Shown here: positions 19,618 to 30,021 of the stretch, piece by piece
Layout: every line of letters begins with the position of its first letter
Numbering within the stretch: position 1 is the stretch's first letter
Origin: Paraburkholderia megapolitana
GTDB taxonomy: Bacteria; Pseudomonadota; Gammaproteobacteria; Burkholderiales; Burkholderiaceae
Reading direction: 5' to 3'
NCBI RefSeq assembly: GCF_007556815.1
Contig: NZ_CP041743.1
Location: forward strand, 1,426,001 to 1,490,000
Length of the DNA stretch: 64,000 bases
The notes under the pieces: generated by a model
The model's input: only the letters and a program-made list of their open reading frames with translations
What the model was told of the DNA's origin: nothing
Databases searched by the model: none
Made by a program: the position numbers and the translations under genes

Positions 19618-22047
19618 ATGACAGTACGACTGAATGGTTTTCGAGTGGCCTCGCGCAACCGGGTGTGCGCAATGACGGTACTCGCTGCGGCGGCATGTCT
19701 CGTTGCCGGCACGAGTGTCGCGCAAGTTGCATTTGTTCCGGCTGCGAGTGCGGCGACTGCCGATGCTGCGAGCGTTGCAGCCGACGGTAGCAGCAGTGCC
19801 ACGGCTGCGAGCGCAGCCGCTGGCGTGGGTAGCAGCGCCAAGGTCACAAGCGCAACCGCCGGTGCTAGCAACCGCGCCAAGGCTACAAGCGCTGACGCCG
19901 GCGCTAGCAATACTGCCGGCGCCACCGCCGCAAGATCGGCCGCCACCAGCGCCTCCACCACCGCCAATGCTCCCGCCACGCCAATACCGGCCTCCGAGCA
20001 GGCCGTGTCGGCGATCGGCCTGCCTGCCGCGCAGTACACCATTCGTCCGGGGCAGTCGCTTAACGACATCGCGATGGAGATCACGCAGTCGCATGACCGC
20101 GCGACGCTCGCGCGCGCGGCACGTGCACTGTTCGACGCGAATCCCAACGCGTTCATGGGACATGACCCGAGCCGGCTGAAGCTCGGTGCAGTGCTGGATG
20201 TGCCGACACTCGATGCATCGGGGGCGCCTTCGGGGTCTTCGGCGGCTTCTGACGCCACGGCGTCGGCGGCGAGTGTTTCGGCAAATGGCGCATCGGCGGC
20301 AGGCATTGGTGCGGCGGTGTCCGCCAGCACGCCAACCGCCGCTGCGGCCACATCGCCATCGGCCTCGGCCGCCGACGCGACACAGACAGACACAGCTTCG
20401 GACACGCAGCAGGACGAGCATGCGAGCGGCGCCCACGTCTGGGCGGGGGCGATCCGCCCATCCGCGAGCGCACCGGAAGGTAGCGCGGCAGGCAATACGA
20501 CAGCGGATACAGCATCGACCGATTCGGCCGCCTCGCAGCCGCATGAGCAGGTTTCGAGTCTCCAGCAACTGCTGGCGCTGAAAAATCGCGTGTTGATGGC
20601 GTTGCAGAAGCACGGCATCGGCTCATCGGCGGGCGGCGCGGGCAGCGGCAACGCGGGCGAGGCGCCCGGTACACAGCAGTCGGCGGCTACCCAGGCGTCC
20701 GCGGGCAGTGGCGGTGTTGCCTCGAATGCATCGACGGGTCCTGGCGCATCCACGTCATCGGCTACCGACGGCCAGTTCGGCTTCTCGCAAACGCAACTCA
20801 GTATCGCCGCAGCCATCGGCGCGGCGCTGGTCGTGTTGCTGACCGGGCTGTCGATGCGTCGCCGCAGGGCGGCCAAAGCGCGTGCCGCGTCGCCGGCCAC
20901 CGCTCCTGTACGACCGCCGACGCAACTGGAGAAGGACACCGCGGCTTACCTTGCGCGAATGAATGCGCTTTCTCCGGCATCGGCGGAAAGTGCTGCGCCA
21001 GAGGCGGGCGCGGCCGCTCATCACGTCGCGGATGCGGCAGGTGTCGCTGGAGCAACTGCCAACGACGACATTTCGACAAATGCACGGCCCGCTTCGCTTG
21101 ATAGTGCGACGACCACGGCGAGTCGCGCAGCGGCTGAAGAGCTGGGCGCCGAAGCGTTGCCATTGGTGCCGATCCAGCCGGCCGCCGACCACGGCGATCA
21201 CGGCGATCACGCCGACACGGAACCACCCGCCGCATCTACCGCCGCTCAACCTGCAGCGTCCGCCGCAGCCACCCGGCCGGCACCTGTCGCACTGCCGTTC
21301 CCTGCTGAGGCAATCGCGGCGCTCGGCAGCCTCGATCTATCGCTGCCGCCGCGCGTGGAAGCCACACCGCCACCTGCTACGCACGACGGCGTTGAGCCGC
21401 AACAACCGGCTGCAACCTTCGAACCGGCATCGAACGAACCGGCCGGACACGACGCACCGCAAGCCTACGTGCCCATCGAGCCTGCGCAAGTCGTACAGCA
21501 AAACGTACAGTACGAATCGAACGAACCGGCTGGGCATGAAGCACCGCACGCCTATGTGCCCTCCGAACCCGCGCCATTCGTGCAGCAGAACGTACCGCAC
21601 GAATCGAACGAACCGCCCGCACACGACGCACCGCAAGCCCACGTGCCCGCCGAACCCGCGCCATTCGCGCAGCAGAACACACAACACGAACCCACCACCG
21701 GCTACACGACCGCTGAACCTGCCGCACCCACCCCCGTCGCCGCCGACATCGCCGCCGGTACCGCCGGCGCAGCGTCAGTCGCGGGCCTCGGCGCCGCCCA
21801 TTTCGGCGCCTTGAACCTCGACTTCGACCTCGAATTGCCGCCGAGCCCCGCACAGCCGATCCCCGCGTTCACCCCGGACGAACTGGCACGCATCGCCCGC
21901 AACAAGCTCGATCTCGCGAGGGAGTACATCCAGCTGGGCGATCTGACGGGCGCGCGAACGCTGATCAACGAAGTGATCGAAGCCAACGACGCCGGCACGC
22001 ACTCCGAAGCGCACGCGTTGCTGTCGACGCTCGCGCCGCTGTCGTGA
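19618..22047 (+). CDS. fimV: FimV/HubP-like cell-pole protein
   Basis: An 809-residue inner-membrane protein of the FimV family, which organises cell-pole functions such as type IV pili. A signal peptide (1-45) is followed by a very Ala/Ser/Thr-rich stretch. A LysM-like FimV domain follows ([18 protein letters not shown] to VLDVPTL). One membrane helix lies near residues 390-412 ([13 protein letters not shown] then RRRR). A long acidic/Pro-rich cytosolic region contains three 29-residue repeats. The conserved C-terminal FimV motif is [24 protein letters not shown] before ATG 19618 supports this start over the earlier in-frame one at 19552. Its stop overlaps the truA start. Confidence 0.88.
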   Translation: MTVRLNGFRVASRNRVCAMTVLAAAACLVAGTSVAQVAFVPAASAATADAASVAADGSSSATAASAAAGVGSSAKVTSATAGASNRAKATSADAGASNTAGATAARSAATSASTTANAPATPIPASEQAVSAIGLPAAQYTIRPGQSLNDIAMEITQSHDRATLARAARALFDANPNAFMGHDPSRLKLGAVLDVPTLDASGAPSGSSAASDATASAASVSANGASAAGIGAAVSASTPTAAAATSPSASAADATQTDTASDTQQDEHASGAHVWAGAIRPSASAPEGSAAGNTTADTASTDSAASQPHEQVSSLQQLLALKNRVLMALQKHGIGSSAGGAGSGNAGEAPGTQQSAATQASAGSGGVASNASTGPGASTSSATDGQFGFSQTQLSIAAAIGAALVVLLTGLSMRRRRAAKARAASPATAPVRPPTQLEKDTAAYLARMNALSPASAESAAPEAGAAAHHVADAAGVAGATANDDISTNARPASLDSATTTASRAAAEELGAEALPLVPIQPAADHGDHGDHADTEPPAASTAAQPAASAAATRPAPVALPFPAEAIAALGSLDLSLPPRVEATPPPATHDGVEPQQPAATFEPASNEPAGHDAPQAYVPIEPAQVVQQNVQYESNEPAGHEAPHAYVPSEPAPFVQQNVPHESNEPPAHDAPQAHVPAEPAPFAQQNTQHEPTTGYTTAEPAAPTPVAADIAAGTAGAASVAGLGAAHFGALNLDFDLELPPSPAQPIPAFTPDELARIARNKLDLAREYIQLGDLTGARTLINEVIEANDAGTHSEAHALLSTLAPLS
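21433..21693 (+). repeat. Three 87-bp tandem repeats within fimV
   Basis: Units start at 21433, 21520 and 21607, each encoding 29 residues beginning NEP.(G/A)H(D/E)AP.A. and containing EPA..(V/A)QQN. They lie in the low-complexity cytosolic linker, so copy number could vary without frameshift. Confidence 0.85.
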
Positions 22048-22844
22048 TGCGCGTCGCGCTCGGCGTCCAGTACGACGGTTCGGCGTTTTGCGGCTGGCAG
22101 TCGCAGCCGCACGGCAAGACGGTTCAGGATGAGCTCGAACGCGCCTTGCGCGAGTTTGCCCAGACGCCCCTGCCGACCGTGGTGGCGGGGCGCACGGATA
22201 CGGGCGTCCATGGGCTCGGACAGGTGGTCCATTTCGACACCGAACTGACACGCGACGATTTCTCGTGGGTACGCGGCACCAATGCGTTCCTGCCGCCGAG
22301 CGTCGCCGTGCAGTGGGCGAAGCCGATGCCGGACACGTTTCACGCGCGGTTTTCCGCGTTCGAGCGAACCTATCACTACGCGCTGTATGTGCATCCGGTT
22401 CGCTCGCCGATGCTGACGGGCCGGGCGGGCTGGATCCATACGCCGCTCGATGTCGACGCAATGCGCGCCGCAGCCGCGTATCTGATCGGTGAGCACGACT
22501 TTTCGGCGTTCCGCTCATCGGAATGCCAGGCGAAGACGCCGGTCAAGCATCTGCATCAGATCGACGTGCGGCCGCAGGGCGACTTCATCCACTTCCGCTT
22601 TCGTGCCAATGCGTTTCTGCATCACATGGTGCGCAACCTGATGGGCTGCCTTGTGGCGATCGGACGCGGTCGTCACAAGGCTGAATGGCTGGCTGAAGTA
22701 CTGGCGGGCAAGGACCGCAGCCGCGCCGCGCCGACCTTCATGCCGGACGGCCTGTATCTCGCGCAGGTGGGCTATCCTGAGGCATTCGCGGTGCCGCCCG
22801 CGCAGTCCGGCAGCGTGCCATGGAGCACCGTTTGGACCGATTGA
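22047..22844 (+). CDS. truA: tRNA pseudouridine(38-40) synthase
   Basis: Forms pseudouridine at positions 38-40 of the anticodon arm. The 265-residue product has the catalytic aspartate in [13 protein letters not shown] and the family blocks [14 protein letters not shown] and [16 protein letters not shown]. The ATG at 22047 overlaps the last base of the fimV stop (TGATG); a GTG one codon earlier is possible. The fimV-truA-trpF order is typical of Burkholderia. Confidence 0.96.
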   Translation: MRVALGVQYDGSAFCGWQSQPHGKTVQDELERALREFAQTPLPTVVAGRTDTGVHGLGQVVHFDTELTRDDFSWVRGTNAFLPPSVAVQWAKPMPDTFHARFSAFERTYHYALYVHPVRSPMLTGRAGWIHTPLDVDAMRAAAAYLIGEHDFSAFRSSECQAKTPVKHLHQIDVRPQGDFIHFRFRANAFLHHMVRNLMGCLVAIGRGRHKAEWLAEVLAGKDRSRAAPTFMPDGLYLAQVGYPEAFAVPPAQSGSVPWSTVWTD

Positions 22845-22857
22845 CCGAAACCAGAAC

Positions 22858-23547
22858 ATGACCGCAGACCAGAACTCGCCGTCCGTCGCCGTACCGCATA
22901 GAACGCGCATCAAGCTGTGCGGCCTGTCGACGCCCGCCAATGTCGCCCACGCAATCGATCTCGGTGCCGACGCGATCGGCCTCGTGTTCTATCCGCCGAG
23001 CCCGCGTTCGGTCAGCGTCGTGCAGGCGCTCGACATGACGCGCGAGATTCCGCCGTTCCTGTCGGTGGTCGGATTGTTCGTCAATGCGTCGCCGGACTGG
23101 ATCACCGAGGTGACATCGAACGTCCCGCTGACGCTGCTGCAGTTCCACGGCGACGAAACGCCGGTGCAGTGCGAGTCGCTCGCCAGCGTTGCGGGTTTGC
23201 CTTGGTTGCGTGCGTTGCGTGTTGCGGCGGATACTCAGCCGGCCGATTTGGTAGAATCGGCACTTAACTATTCAGCTGCCAGTGGCCTTCTGCTCGACAC
23301 ACATGTCGAAGGCTATGGCGGTGGCGGGAAGGTCTTCGATTGGTCACTTATTCCAGCAGAGCTCGCGCGTCGGGCCGTTTTGAGTGGTGGGTTGAGCGCG
23401 CAAAACGTCAGTGATGCGATTCATCGCGTGCGCCCGTACGCGGTCGATGTCTCGAGCGGCATCGAGGTGGCGGGTGCCAGGGGTGTGAAAGATCACGCCC
23501 TGATGGCGGCGTTTGTGCGCGCGGTGCGCGACGCAGACGCCGGATGA
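22858..23547 (+). CDS. trpF: Phosphoribosylanthranilate isomerase
   Basis: Tryptophan pathway isomerase (TIM barrel, 229 residues). Recognised by TRIKLCGLSTPANV at the start with the catalytic cysteine, LLQFHGDETP, LLLDTHVEGYGGGGK and VDVSSGIEVAGARGVKD. The ATG at 22858 lies 13 bases after truA and gives the usual length; the longer upstream frame overlaps truA. It is followed by trpB. Confidence 0.96.
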   Translation: MTADQNSPSVAVPHRTRIKLCGLSTPANVAHAIDLGADAIGLVFYPPSPRSVSVVQALDMTREIPPFLSVVGLFVNASPDWITEVTSNVPLTLLQFHGDETPVQCESLASVAGLPWLRALRVAADTQPADLVESALNYSAASGLLLDTHVEGYGGGGKVFDWSLIPAELARRAVLSGGLSAQNVSDAIHRVRPYAVDVSSGIEVAGARGVKDHALMAAFVRAVRDADAG

Positions 23548-23607
23548 TTCCGGTGGTGCAGCTCCCCGTCCGGGGCAGCGGCGCCGCCCACTGAGAAGAG
23601 TGACACA

Positions 23608-24801
23608 ATGTACAACTTGCCAGACGAAAGAGGTCATTTCGGCCAATATGGCGGCATCTTCGTCGCCGAAACCCTGGTTCACGCACTCGACGAGCTGCGT
23701 GCGGCCTACGCCAAATATCAACAGGATCCCGACTTCGTCGCCGAATATGAGCGCGAACTGAAGCATTTCGTCGGTCGTCCGTCTCCCATCTATCACGCGC
23801 AGCGCTGGAGCGAGACGCTCGGCGGCGCGCAGATCTTCCTCAAGCGCGAGGACCTGAACCACACGGGCGCCCACAAGATAAACAACGTGATCGGCCAGGC
23901 GCTGCTCGCCAAACGCATGGGTAAGCCGCGCGTGATCGCGGAAACCGGCGCCGGTCAGCATGGCGTCGCGACCGCGACGATCGCGGCCCGGTTCGGCATG
24001 GAATGCGTCGTCTACATGGGCGCCGAAGATATCCACCGCCAGGCCGCCAACGTCTACCGGATGAAGCTGCTCGGCGCGACCGTCGTACCGGTCCAGTCCG
24101 GTTCGCGCACGCTGAAGGACGCACTCAACGAGGCGATGCGCGACTGGGTCACCAATGTCGAAAACACCTTCTACATCATCGGTACGGTGGCGGGCCCGCA
24201 TCCGTATCCGATGATGGTGCGCGATTTCCAGCGTGTGATCGGCGACGAATGCAAGGTGCAGATGCCCGAACTGACCGGCCGGCAGCCGGATTCGGTGATT
24301 GCGTGTATCGGTGGTGGATCGAACGCGATGGGGATCTTTTACCCGTATATCGACGACACTTCCGTGCAGTTGATCGGTGTCGAAGCCGCCGGCGATGGTA
24401 TCGAAACCGGTCGTCACGCGGCCTCGCTGACGGGCGGCAGCCCTGGCGTGCTGCACGGCAACCGCACGTATCTGCTACAGGACGAGAACGGCCAGATCAT
24501 CGAGACGCATTCGGTCTCGGCAGGCCTCGATTATCCTGGCGTCGGTCCCGAGCATGCATGGCTGAAGGACAACGGCCGCGCGCAATACGTCTCCGTCACC
24601 GACGAAGAAGCGCTCCAGGCGTTCCACGACTGCTGCCGGATCGAGGGCATCATCCCGGCCCTCGAATCGAGTCACGCGCTCGCGTATGCCACCAAACTCG
24701 CGCCGACCTTGCCGAAGGGCAAGAACCTGCTGGTCAACCTGTCGGGCCGCGGCGACAAGGACATGCATACGGTCGCCGAGCGATCGGGCATTACGTTCTG
24801 A
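23608..24801 (+). CDS. trpB: Tryptophan synthase beta subunit
   Basis: Joins indole and serine to tryptophan with PLP (397 residues). The PLP lysine is in [14 protein letters not shown], the phosphate loop is [10 protein letters not shown], and the N-terminal [15 protein letters not shown] is typical. It lies 60 bases after trpF. trpA does not follow directly; a DNA methyltransferase gene intervenes 11 bases downstream. Confidence 0.98.
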   Translation: MYNLPDERGHFGQYGGIFVAETLVHALDELRAAYAKYQQDPDFVAEYERELKHFVGRPSPIYHAQRWSETLGGAQIFLKREDLNHTGAHKINNVIGQALLAKRMGKPRVIAETGAGQHGVATATIAARFGMECVVYMGAEDIHRQAANVYRMKLLGATVVPVQSGSRTLKDALNEAMRDWVTNVENTFYIIGTVAGPHPYPMMVRDFQRVIGDECKVQMPELTGRQPDSVIACIGGGSNAMGIFYPYIDDTSVQLIGVEAAGDGIETGRHAASLTGGSPGVLHGNRTYLLQDENGQIIETHSVSAGLDYPGVGPEHAWLKDNGRAQYVSVTDEEALQAFHDCCRIEGIIPALESSHALAYATKLAPTLPKGKNLLVNLSGRGDKDMHTVAERSGITF

Positions 24802-24812
24802 GCGCCGCGACG

Positions 24813-25760
24813 ATGCGCGACGAGTTCGACGAGCCGCAACCGGCAGACACCGCCGAAACGACGGTGCCTGCGGGGACGGCCGTGCTGGCCGAGGCAACAG
24901 CAGAGGAAGCAGACGCGTCAGTTGTTGTACGTCCCGCGGCCGAGCTGCCGCTGCCTCCCGGCATCGAACTTTGGAACCGCGATTTCCTGACCGAGGTAGC
25001 GAACCTTCCGGATGCGTCGATCGACCTGATCCTCGCCGACCCGCCGTACGGGCTCGGCAAGGACTACGGCAACGATTCGGACATGCGCTCGGGCGAGGAC
25101 TTTATCGCCTGGACGCGTGGCTGGCTCGAGCTGGCTATTCCGAAGCTCAAGCCGACTGGCTCGCTGTACGTGTTCTGCACCTGGCAATACGCGCCGGAAA
25201 TCTTCAGTTTCCTGAAGACCCGACTCACGATGGTCAACGAGATCATCTGGGACCGGCGCGTGCCGAGCATGGGCGGCACGACGCGCCGCTTTACGTCGGT
25301 GCACGACAACATCGGTTTCTTCGCGGTATCGAAGGACTACTACTTCGATCTCGATCCCATCCGCATCCCGTACGACGCTGCGACCAAGAAGGCCCGTTCG
25401 CGCAAGCTGTTCGAGGGCAGTAAATGGCTGGAGCTCGGCTATAACCCGAAGGACGTCTGGTCCGTGTCGCGACTGCACCGGCAACATGCCGAGCGCGTCG
25501 ACCATCCGACCCAGAAGCCTCTGGAAATCGTCGAGCGGATGGTGCTCGCGAGCTGCCCGCCGGGCGGCCGCGTGCTCGACCCGTTCATGGGAAGCGGCAC
25601 CACCGCCGTTGCCTGTGCCCGTCAGCAGCGCGAATTCGTTGGCTATGAAATCAATGCAAGTTACTGCGCGATAGCGCGCGAACGCGTCAACGCGATCGCA
25701 GTGCCCGTGACGGTCGAGCCGGACGATTCCGTGCCGGCCCCGACCACGGCGACGACGTAA
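24813..25760 (+). CDS. Orphan site-specific DNA methyltransferase (beta class) within the trp genes
   Basis: A 315-residue DNA methyltransferase with motif IV DPPYGLGKDYG (about residue 75) before motif I FMGSGTT (about residue 258), i.e. the beta class, which makes N6-methyladenine or N4-methylcytosine. DPPY favours adenine. An acidic, Ala-rich 45-residue extension precedes the domain. I chose ATG 24813 because it starts just after trpB; the longer open frame lies inside trpB. No restriction gene is near. I recall that Burkholderia chromosome-2 trp regions carry an orphan enzyme with a GTWWAC target, but I cannot verify identity here. It probably acts epigenetically. Confidence 0.9.
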   Translation: MRDEFDEPQPADTAETTVPAGTAVLAEATAEEADASVVVRPAAELPLPPGIELWNRDFLTEVANLPDASIDLILADPPYGLGKDYGNDSDMRSGEDFIAWTRGWLELAIPKLKPTGSLYVFCTWQYAPEIFSFLKTRLTMVNEIIWDRRVPSMGGTTRRFTSVHDNIGFFAVSKDYYFDLDPIRIPYDAATKKARSRKLFEGSKWLELGYNPKDVWSVSRLHRQHAERVDHPTQKPLEIVERMVLASCPPGGRVLDPFMGSGTTAVACARQQREFVGYEINASYCAIARERVNAIAVPVTVEPDDSVPAPTTATT

Positions 25761-25796
25761 AACCGTCGGCGCGCAGTCTCACTCGAGAGAAAATTC

Positions 25797-26612
25797 ATGT
25801 CCCGTATCAAAAGCACGTTCGCGGCACTGGCCGCACAAGGCAGGAAAGGGCTGATCCCGTTCATGACGGCGGGCGACCCCGATCCTGAACGCACCGTCGA
25901 ATTCATGCATGCACTCGCCGCCGGCGGGGCGGATGTCATCGAACTCGGCGTGCCGTTTTCAGACCCGATGGCCGACGGCCCGGTGATCCAGCAGTCGTCG
26001 GAGCGCGCGCTCGCACGCGGCGTGTCGTTGCGTCATGTGCTGGCCGATGTGAAGCGCTTTCGCGAGAGCAACCAGAAGACGCCGGTAGTGTTGATGGGCT
26101 ACGCGAATCCGATCGAACGGATGGGCGCCGATGCGTTCGCCGCAGCGGCCCAGGACGCAGGCGTCGATGGTGTGCTGGTTGTCGACTACCCACCAGAAGA
26201 ATCCGTTAATTTCGCCGAAAAGATGCGATCTTCGGGCATCGATCCGATCTTCCTGCTGGCCCCCACCTCGACCGATGAGCGCATTGCCGAAGTCGGCAAG
26301 ATTGCTAGCGGCTATGTCTACTATGTGTCACTGAAAGGGGTGACAGGTGCGGCAAATCTGGACGTTTACAGTATCGCGGGTAAAATCCCGGCCATTAAGT
26401 CGCGCGTTCCACTGCCGGTAGGTGTCGGTTTTGGCATCCGTGACGCGCAGACTGCGCGTGCGGTGGCCGAAGTGTCCGATGCCGTCGTGATCGGTAGTCG
26501 TATCGTGCAATTGCTGGAAACCGCCGCTCCGGACACTGCTGCAGACACGCTGACGCGCTTCATCGCGGAAGTGCGTCAGGCGGTGGATAGCATCGGGGCG
26601 GCGACCCGCTAA
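25797..26612 (+). CDS. trpA: Tryptophan synthase alpha subunit
   Basis: Cleaves indole-3-glycerol phosphate to indole (271 residues, TIM barrel). The catalytic glutamate is in [17 protein letters not shown], and the start [13 protein letters not shown] is typical. Further blocks are [11 protein letters not shown] and VGVGFGIRD. It follows the methyltransferase by 36 bases and precedes accD, so the trpF-trpB-trpA group with accD is probably co-transcribed. Confidence 0.97.
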   Translation: MSRIKSTFAALAAQGRKGLIPFMTAGDPDPERTVEFMHALAAGGADVIELGVPFSDPMADGPVIQQSSERALARGVSLRHVLADVKRFRESNQKTPVVLMGYANPIERMGADAFAAAAQDAGVDGVLVVDYPPEESVNFAEKMRSSGIDPIFLLAPTSTDERIAEVGKIASGYVYYVSLKGVTGAANLDVYSIAGKIPAIKSRVPLPVGVGFGIRDAQTARAVAEVSDAVVIGSRIVQLLETAAPDTAADTLTRFIAEVRQAVDSIGAATR

Positions 26613-26699
26613 CCGTTATCTTGTCGTCTTAATTTGTCGCTTCGGGCGGCAGCTGGGGTTCCCGCTGCCGCCCGTGTCGCGATTCAGGAAGGAAACATC

Positions 26700-27572
26700 A
26701 TGAGCTGGCTCGACAAACTGCTGCCGCCGAAAATCAAGCAAACCGACCCGAAGAACCGCAAGGGCATTCCGGAAGGCTTGTGGATCAAATGCCCGTCGTG
26801 CGAAGCGGTGCTGTACCGCAACGACGTCGAGGCCAATCTGCATGTGTGTCCGAAGTGCGACCACCACATGCGGATCGGTGCGCGCGAGCGGCTCGATGGT
26901 CTGCTCGATCCGGAAGGCCGCTATGAAATCGGCCAGGAAATCCTCCCGGTCGATGCGCTCAAGTTCAAGGACAGCCGCAAGTATCCGGATCGCCTGAAAG
27001 AGGCGATGGACGAAACCGACGAAACCGACGCAATGGTCGTCATGGGCGGCGCGATTCACACGCTGCCGGTGGTGGTCGCGTGCTTCGAGTTCTCGTTCAT
27101 GGGCGGCTCGATGGGGTCCGTGGTCGGCGAGCGTTTTGCGCGCGCGGCACAGAACGCGCTCGAGCAGCAGGTGCCGTTTATCTGCTTTACCGCTTCGGGT
27201 GGCGCGCGGATGCAGGAAAGCTTGCTGTCGCTGATGCAGATGGCCAAGACCACCGCGATGCTCACGAAGCTGGCCGAAGCGAAGCTGCCGTTTATCTCGG
27301 TGCTGACCGATCCGACCATGGGTGGTGTGTCGGCGAGTTTTGCATTCCTCGGCGATGTCGTGATCGCCGAACCGAAGGCGCTGATCGGCTTTGCCGGGCC
27401 GCGCGTGATCGAGCAGACGGTTCGCGAGAAGTTGCCCGAAGGCTTCCAGCGTTCCGAATTCCTGATGCAGAAAGGCGCGATCGATATGATCGTCGACCGT
27501 CGCAAGCTGCGCGAAGAGATCGCGCGTTTGATGGCGCTGTTGACGCGCCAGCCGGTGGACGCGGTCGCCTGA
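26700..27572 (+). CDS. accD: Acetyl-CoA carboxylase carboxyltransferase beta subunit
   Basis: Beta subunit of the carboxyltransferase that makes malonyl-CoA for fatty acid synthesis (290 residues). The N-terminal zinc ribbon has four cysteines (CPSC at about residues 36-39, CPKC about 58-61). The crotonase-like domain has [11 protein letters not shown] and [15 protein letters not shown] 26700 is preceded by AGGAAG; the earlier start at 26634 would add an unrelated extension. In many proteobacteria folC follows directly; here about 14.7 kb of foreign DNA intervenes. Confidence 0.97.
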   Translation: MSWLDKLLPPKIKQTDPKNRKGIPEGLWIKCPSCEAVLYRNDVEANLHVCPKCDHHMRIGARERLDGLLDPEGRYEIGQEILPVDALKFKDSRKYPDRLKEAMDETDETDAMVVMGGAIHTLPVVVACFEFSFMGGSMGSVVGERFARAAQNALEQQVPFICFTASGGARMQESLLSLMQMAKTTAMLTKLAEAKLPFISVLTDPTMGGVSASFAFLGDVVIAEPKALIGFAGPRVIEQTVREKLPEGFQRSEFLMQKGAIDMIVDRRKLREEIARLMALLTRQPVDAVA

Positions 27573-27785
27573 GCGACAGCTGGCGTTCTCGCCGGGACCC
27601 TGGCCAACGGCACTGTCGCCCAACTCACCGGCGAGAAACTTACGCAACTTGGGCGAGCGCCTCATCGGCGATGCGCCCGCGCTTAACGCGCACAGCGATA
27701 TCAACACGATTGGCGGCCCGCTCGATGCGGGCAGCGCCATGATCCTCAAGGTCGGTTGCGACCTCAATGTGACCGGCACCATTCA
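27573..27785 (+). pseudogene. Decayed fragment of a haemagglutinin-repeat exoprotein
   Basis: In two shifted frames this stretch matches a segment of the large exoprotein downstream (about 35005-35195). Shared words include NGTVAQLTGEKLTQLG (intact gene: GRTVVKLTGDNLRNLG) and ALNAHSDINTIGG, then LDAGSAMILK and DLNVT. A small indel near 27645 breaks the frame. It begins right after accD and marks the left edge of the island. It is the relic of another copy or an older version of the exoprotein gene. Confidence 0.75.
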
Positions 27786-27980
27786 ACTTAGCACTTCTAA
27801 TGTCTGGATAGCTTGCCGTGAGTCTCCGGACTGATGGGGCGCGCGCCGACGCTTCCCACGGGCACGACACAGAAATTCAATAACTTTGCGCGGCAGCTCG
27901 CCCCGGGGCACGGCATAGATCGCGATGCAGATGGTTTCATACGACGCGTAGTCAGCGGCCCTTGTCGGGATAAACGCCAA
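27783..27980 (-). pseudogene. Remnant of an IS30-family transposase
   Basis: The minus-strand reading contains SYETICIAIYAVPRGELPRK followed by a basic stretch (RARGKRRRAPHQ). This resembles the central part of IS30-type transposases, typically SHETIYTALYAMPRGELR then a KR-rich segment. Only about 65 codons survive; the DDE catalytic parts and terminal inverted repeats are not seen. It abuts the exoprotein relic, so an insertion of this element may have truncated it. Family call is by motif memory only. Confidence 0.5.
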
Positions 27981-28302
27981 ACGCGCCCTGCAGCCGTAAA
28001 TTTCAGATTTCTCTCATAGACCCCTCGAAACAGTTGCGTCCACCATGGAGGCCGTTGCATGCCATGGCCTTCCGCCATGGTCCATGTATCAGCGTGGACG
28101 TTCGAGGTTGCTCACTGGCGAGCGCTGTCCCTCGATACGCCGCGACCCGGTAGGGCGAGACGGCAGCGGGCTCAAAAAAACAGACGCCGTCCTCGATGCT
28201 TCACTGCATGGGATATCACTCGCAATGTGCGGCGGGTGCGCTCGGCGCCGAACGAATGGCGCCGCGAAAAGCAAATACAAAGACGGGTAATTCGGGGATC
28301 GT
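27981..28302. other. 322-bp region upstream of the two-partner secretion genes
   Basis: No gene is supported here. It has two CCATGG palindromes close together (about 28060-28080), and possibly more decayed transposase sequence on the minus strand up to about 28020. The promoter for the secretion operon presumably lies here; I could not place it. Confidence 0.4.
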
Positions 28303-30021
28303 ATGCCGCATCGGAAGTGCCGATTATCGTCCAGGCGCTCGTGGAGCGTTGCCAGTGGCTTGCTGCTGTTGCCTTTGCATTTACTGGCTCAAACCGCCGA
28401 ATCGGCGGCACAAGAGCTGCTGCGGCAGCAGGAGCGAGAGAGGGTATTGCGCGAGCGGCAGGAGGTGGCGCCCGATGTACGCATGCCGTCCCCGGTTATT
28501 GTCACATCTGAGCGCCTGCCCGAGCATGAAGTCCCCTGTTTCACCATCGATCGGATCGCGTTGACCGGCGAGGATGCCGCCCGGTTTGGTTGGGCGCTCA
28601 AAGCCGCCGACCCATCGGCTGATCCGGCGACAGGCCGGTGCCTTGGCACAGCCGGTATCCATACCGTCATGACCCGCGTGCAGAACGCTGTGATTGCGCG
28701 CGGTTACGTCACCACCCGTGTTCTCGCCGCACCTCAGGATCTCAAGCACGGCATGCTAACGCTCACCGTCGTGCCTGGGCGTATCCGTGATATCCGCTTT
28801 GCCGAGGGCACCAGCACGCGCGCCACGACCTGGAGTGCGGTGCCGGCGAGGCGCGGCGACCTGCTCAACCTGCGTGACATCGAGCAGGCGTTGGAGAACT
28901 TCAAGCGTGTGCCCACCGTAGATGCTGACATTCAGATCATCCCCGCCGAGGGCGACGACGCCCGACCCGGCGAGAGCGATCTGGTGATCGCGTGGCGGCA
29001 GCGCTCGCTCCCCATACGCATCAGCGTTTCGCTGGATGACGCAGGCAGCAAGGCCACCGGAAAGTATCAGGGCGCCCTCACGCTCTCGCTCGATGACGTG
29101 TTGACGTTGCAAGACCTGTTCTACGCCAACGTCAACCGTGACGTTTTCAACGGCAATGGTAAGGGTACGCGCGGCTATACCCTGCATTACAGCGTGCCTT
29201 ACGGCTACTGGGCACTAGGCGCTACCGTCAGCGGCTACAGCTATCGCCAGACCGTCGCCGGCTTGAGCCAGAACTACGTCTACAAGGGCAGCAGCGACAA
29301 CGCCGAAGTGCGCCTGTCGCGCCTGCTGCATCGCGACGCCGCGCGCAAAACGACCGCCTATGTCCGCGGTTGGGCGCGCCAATCCAGCAATGCCATCGAC
29401 GACACCGAAATCGAAGTGCAGCGTCGCCGCACCGGTGGTTGGGAGTTGGGGCTGACGCACAGCGAGCACTTTGGCGCAAGCAGGCTCGATGCCACCGTGG
29501 CGTATCGAAGGGGTACGGGCGGCTTCGGTTCGCTTGCTGCTCCCGAAGAGGGCTTTGGCGAGGGCACCTCACGCATGAAGGTCATCACCGCCGATGCGCA
29601 GGTCATGGTGCCGTTCCCGGTCGGCGCGCAGTCCGCTCGCTACACCGGTAGCTGGCGCGGGCAGTGGAATCGCACGCCTCTGGTACCGCAAGACCGGTTT
29701 TCCATCGGCAACCGCTACACCGTGCGTGGCTTCGATGGCGAGCTGACATTGATCGGCGAGCGGGGCTGGGTCTGGCGCAACGAGTTAGGTCTGCTGCTCG
29801 GCGCGGGTCAGGAGCTGTACGTCGGTGCCGACCTCGGCCGTGTCGACGGCTCTTCCACGCAGTGGCTAAGCGGCCGACATCTGGCCGGTGCCGTCGCTGG
29901 TTTGCGTGGCGGCACATACGGCGTCTATTGGGATCTGTTTGCTGGTACGCCGCTAAGCAAGCCCGCTGGTTTCCAGGCCGCTTCGTTCACCACCGGCTTC
30001 AGCCTGAACTGGACCTACTGA
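28303..30021 (+). CDS. Two-partner secretion outer-membrane transporter (FhaC/ShlB/CdiB family)
   Basis: A 572-residue Omp85-superfamily pore that exports its TpsA partner across the outer membrane. A signal peptide (about 1-30, ending LLAQ) is followed by a charged helix rich in QERERVLRERQE, as in CdiB. POTRA domains lie at about 65-230 (for example PCFTIDRIALTG and GYVTTRVLAAPQDLKHG). The rest is a beta-barrel with the family VRGF motif (NRYTVRGFDGEL), ending in FSLNWTY with a terminal aromatic. The exoprotein gene begins 37 bases downstream, the standard TpsB-TpsA arrangement. Gene and frame are intact. Confidence 0.93.
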   Translation: MPHRKCRLSSRRSWSVASGLLLLPLHLLAQTAESAAQELLRQQERERVLRERQEVAPDVRMPSPVIVTSERLPEHEVPCFTIDRIALTGEDAARFGWALKAADPSADPATGRCLGTAGIHTVMTRVQNAVIARGYVTTRVLAAPQDLKHGMLTLTVVPGRIRDIRFAEGTSTRATTWSAVPARRGDLLNLRDIEQALENFKRVPTVDADIQIIPAEGDDARPGESDLVIAWRQRSLPIRISVSLDDAGSKATGKYQGALTLSLDDVLTLQDLFYANVNRDVFNGNGKGTRGYTLHYSVPYGYWALGATVSGYSYRQTVAGLSQNYVYKGSSDNAEVRLSRLLHRDAARKTTAYVRGWARQSSNAIDDTEIEVQRRRTGGWELGLTHSEHFGASRLDATVAYRRGTGGFGSLAAPEEGFGEGTSRMKVITADAQVMVPFPVGAQSARYTGSWRGQWNRTPLVPQDRFSIGNRYTVRGFDGELTLIGERGWVWRNELGLLLGAGQELYVGADLGRVDGSSTQWLSGRHLAGAVAGLRGGTYGVYWDLFAGTPLSKPAGFQAASFTTGFSLNWTY

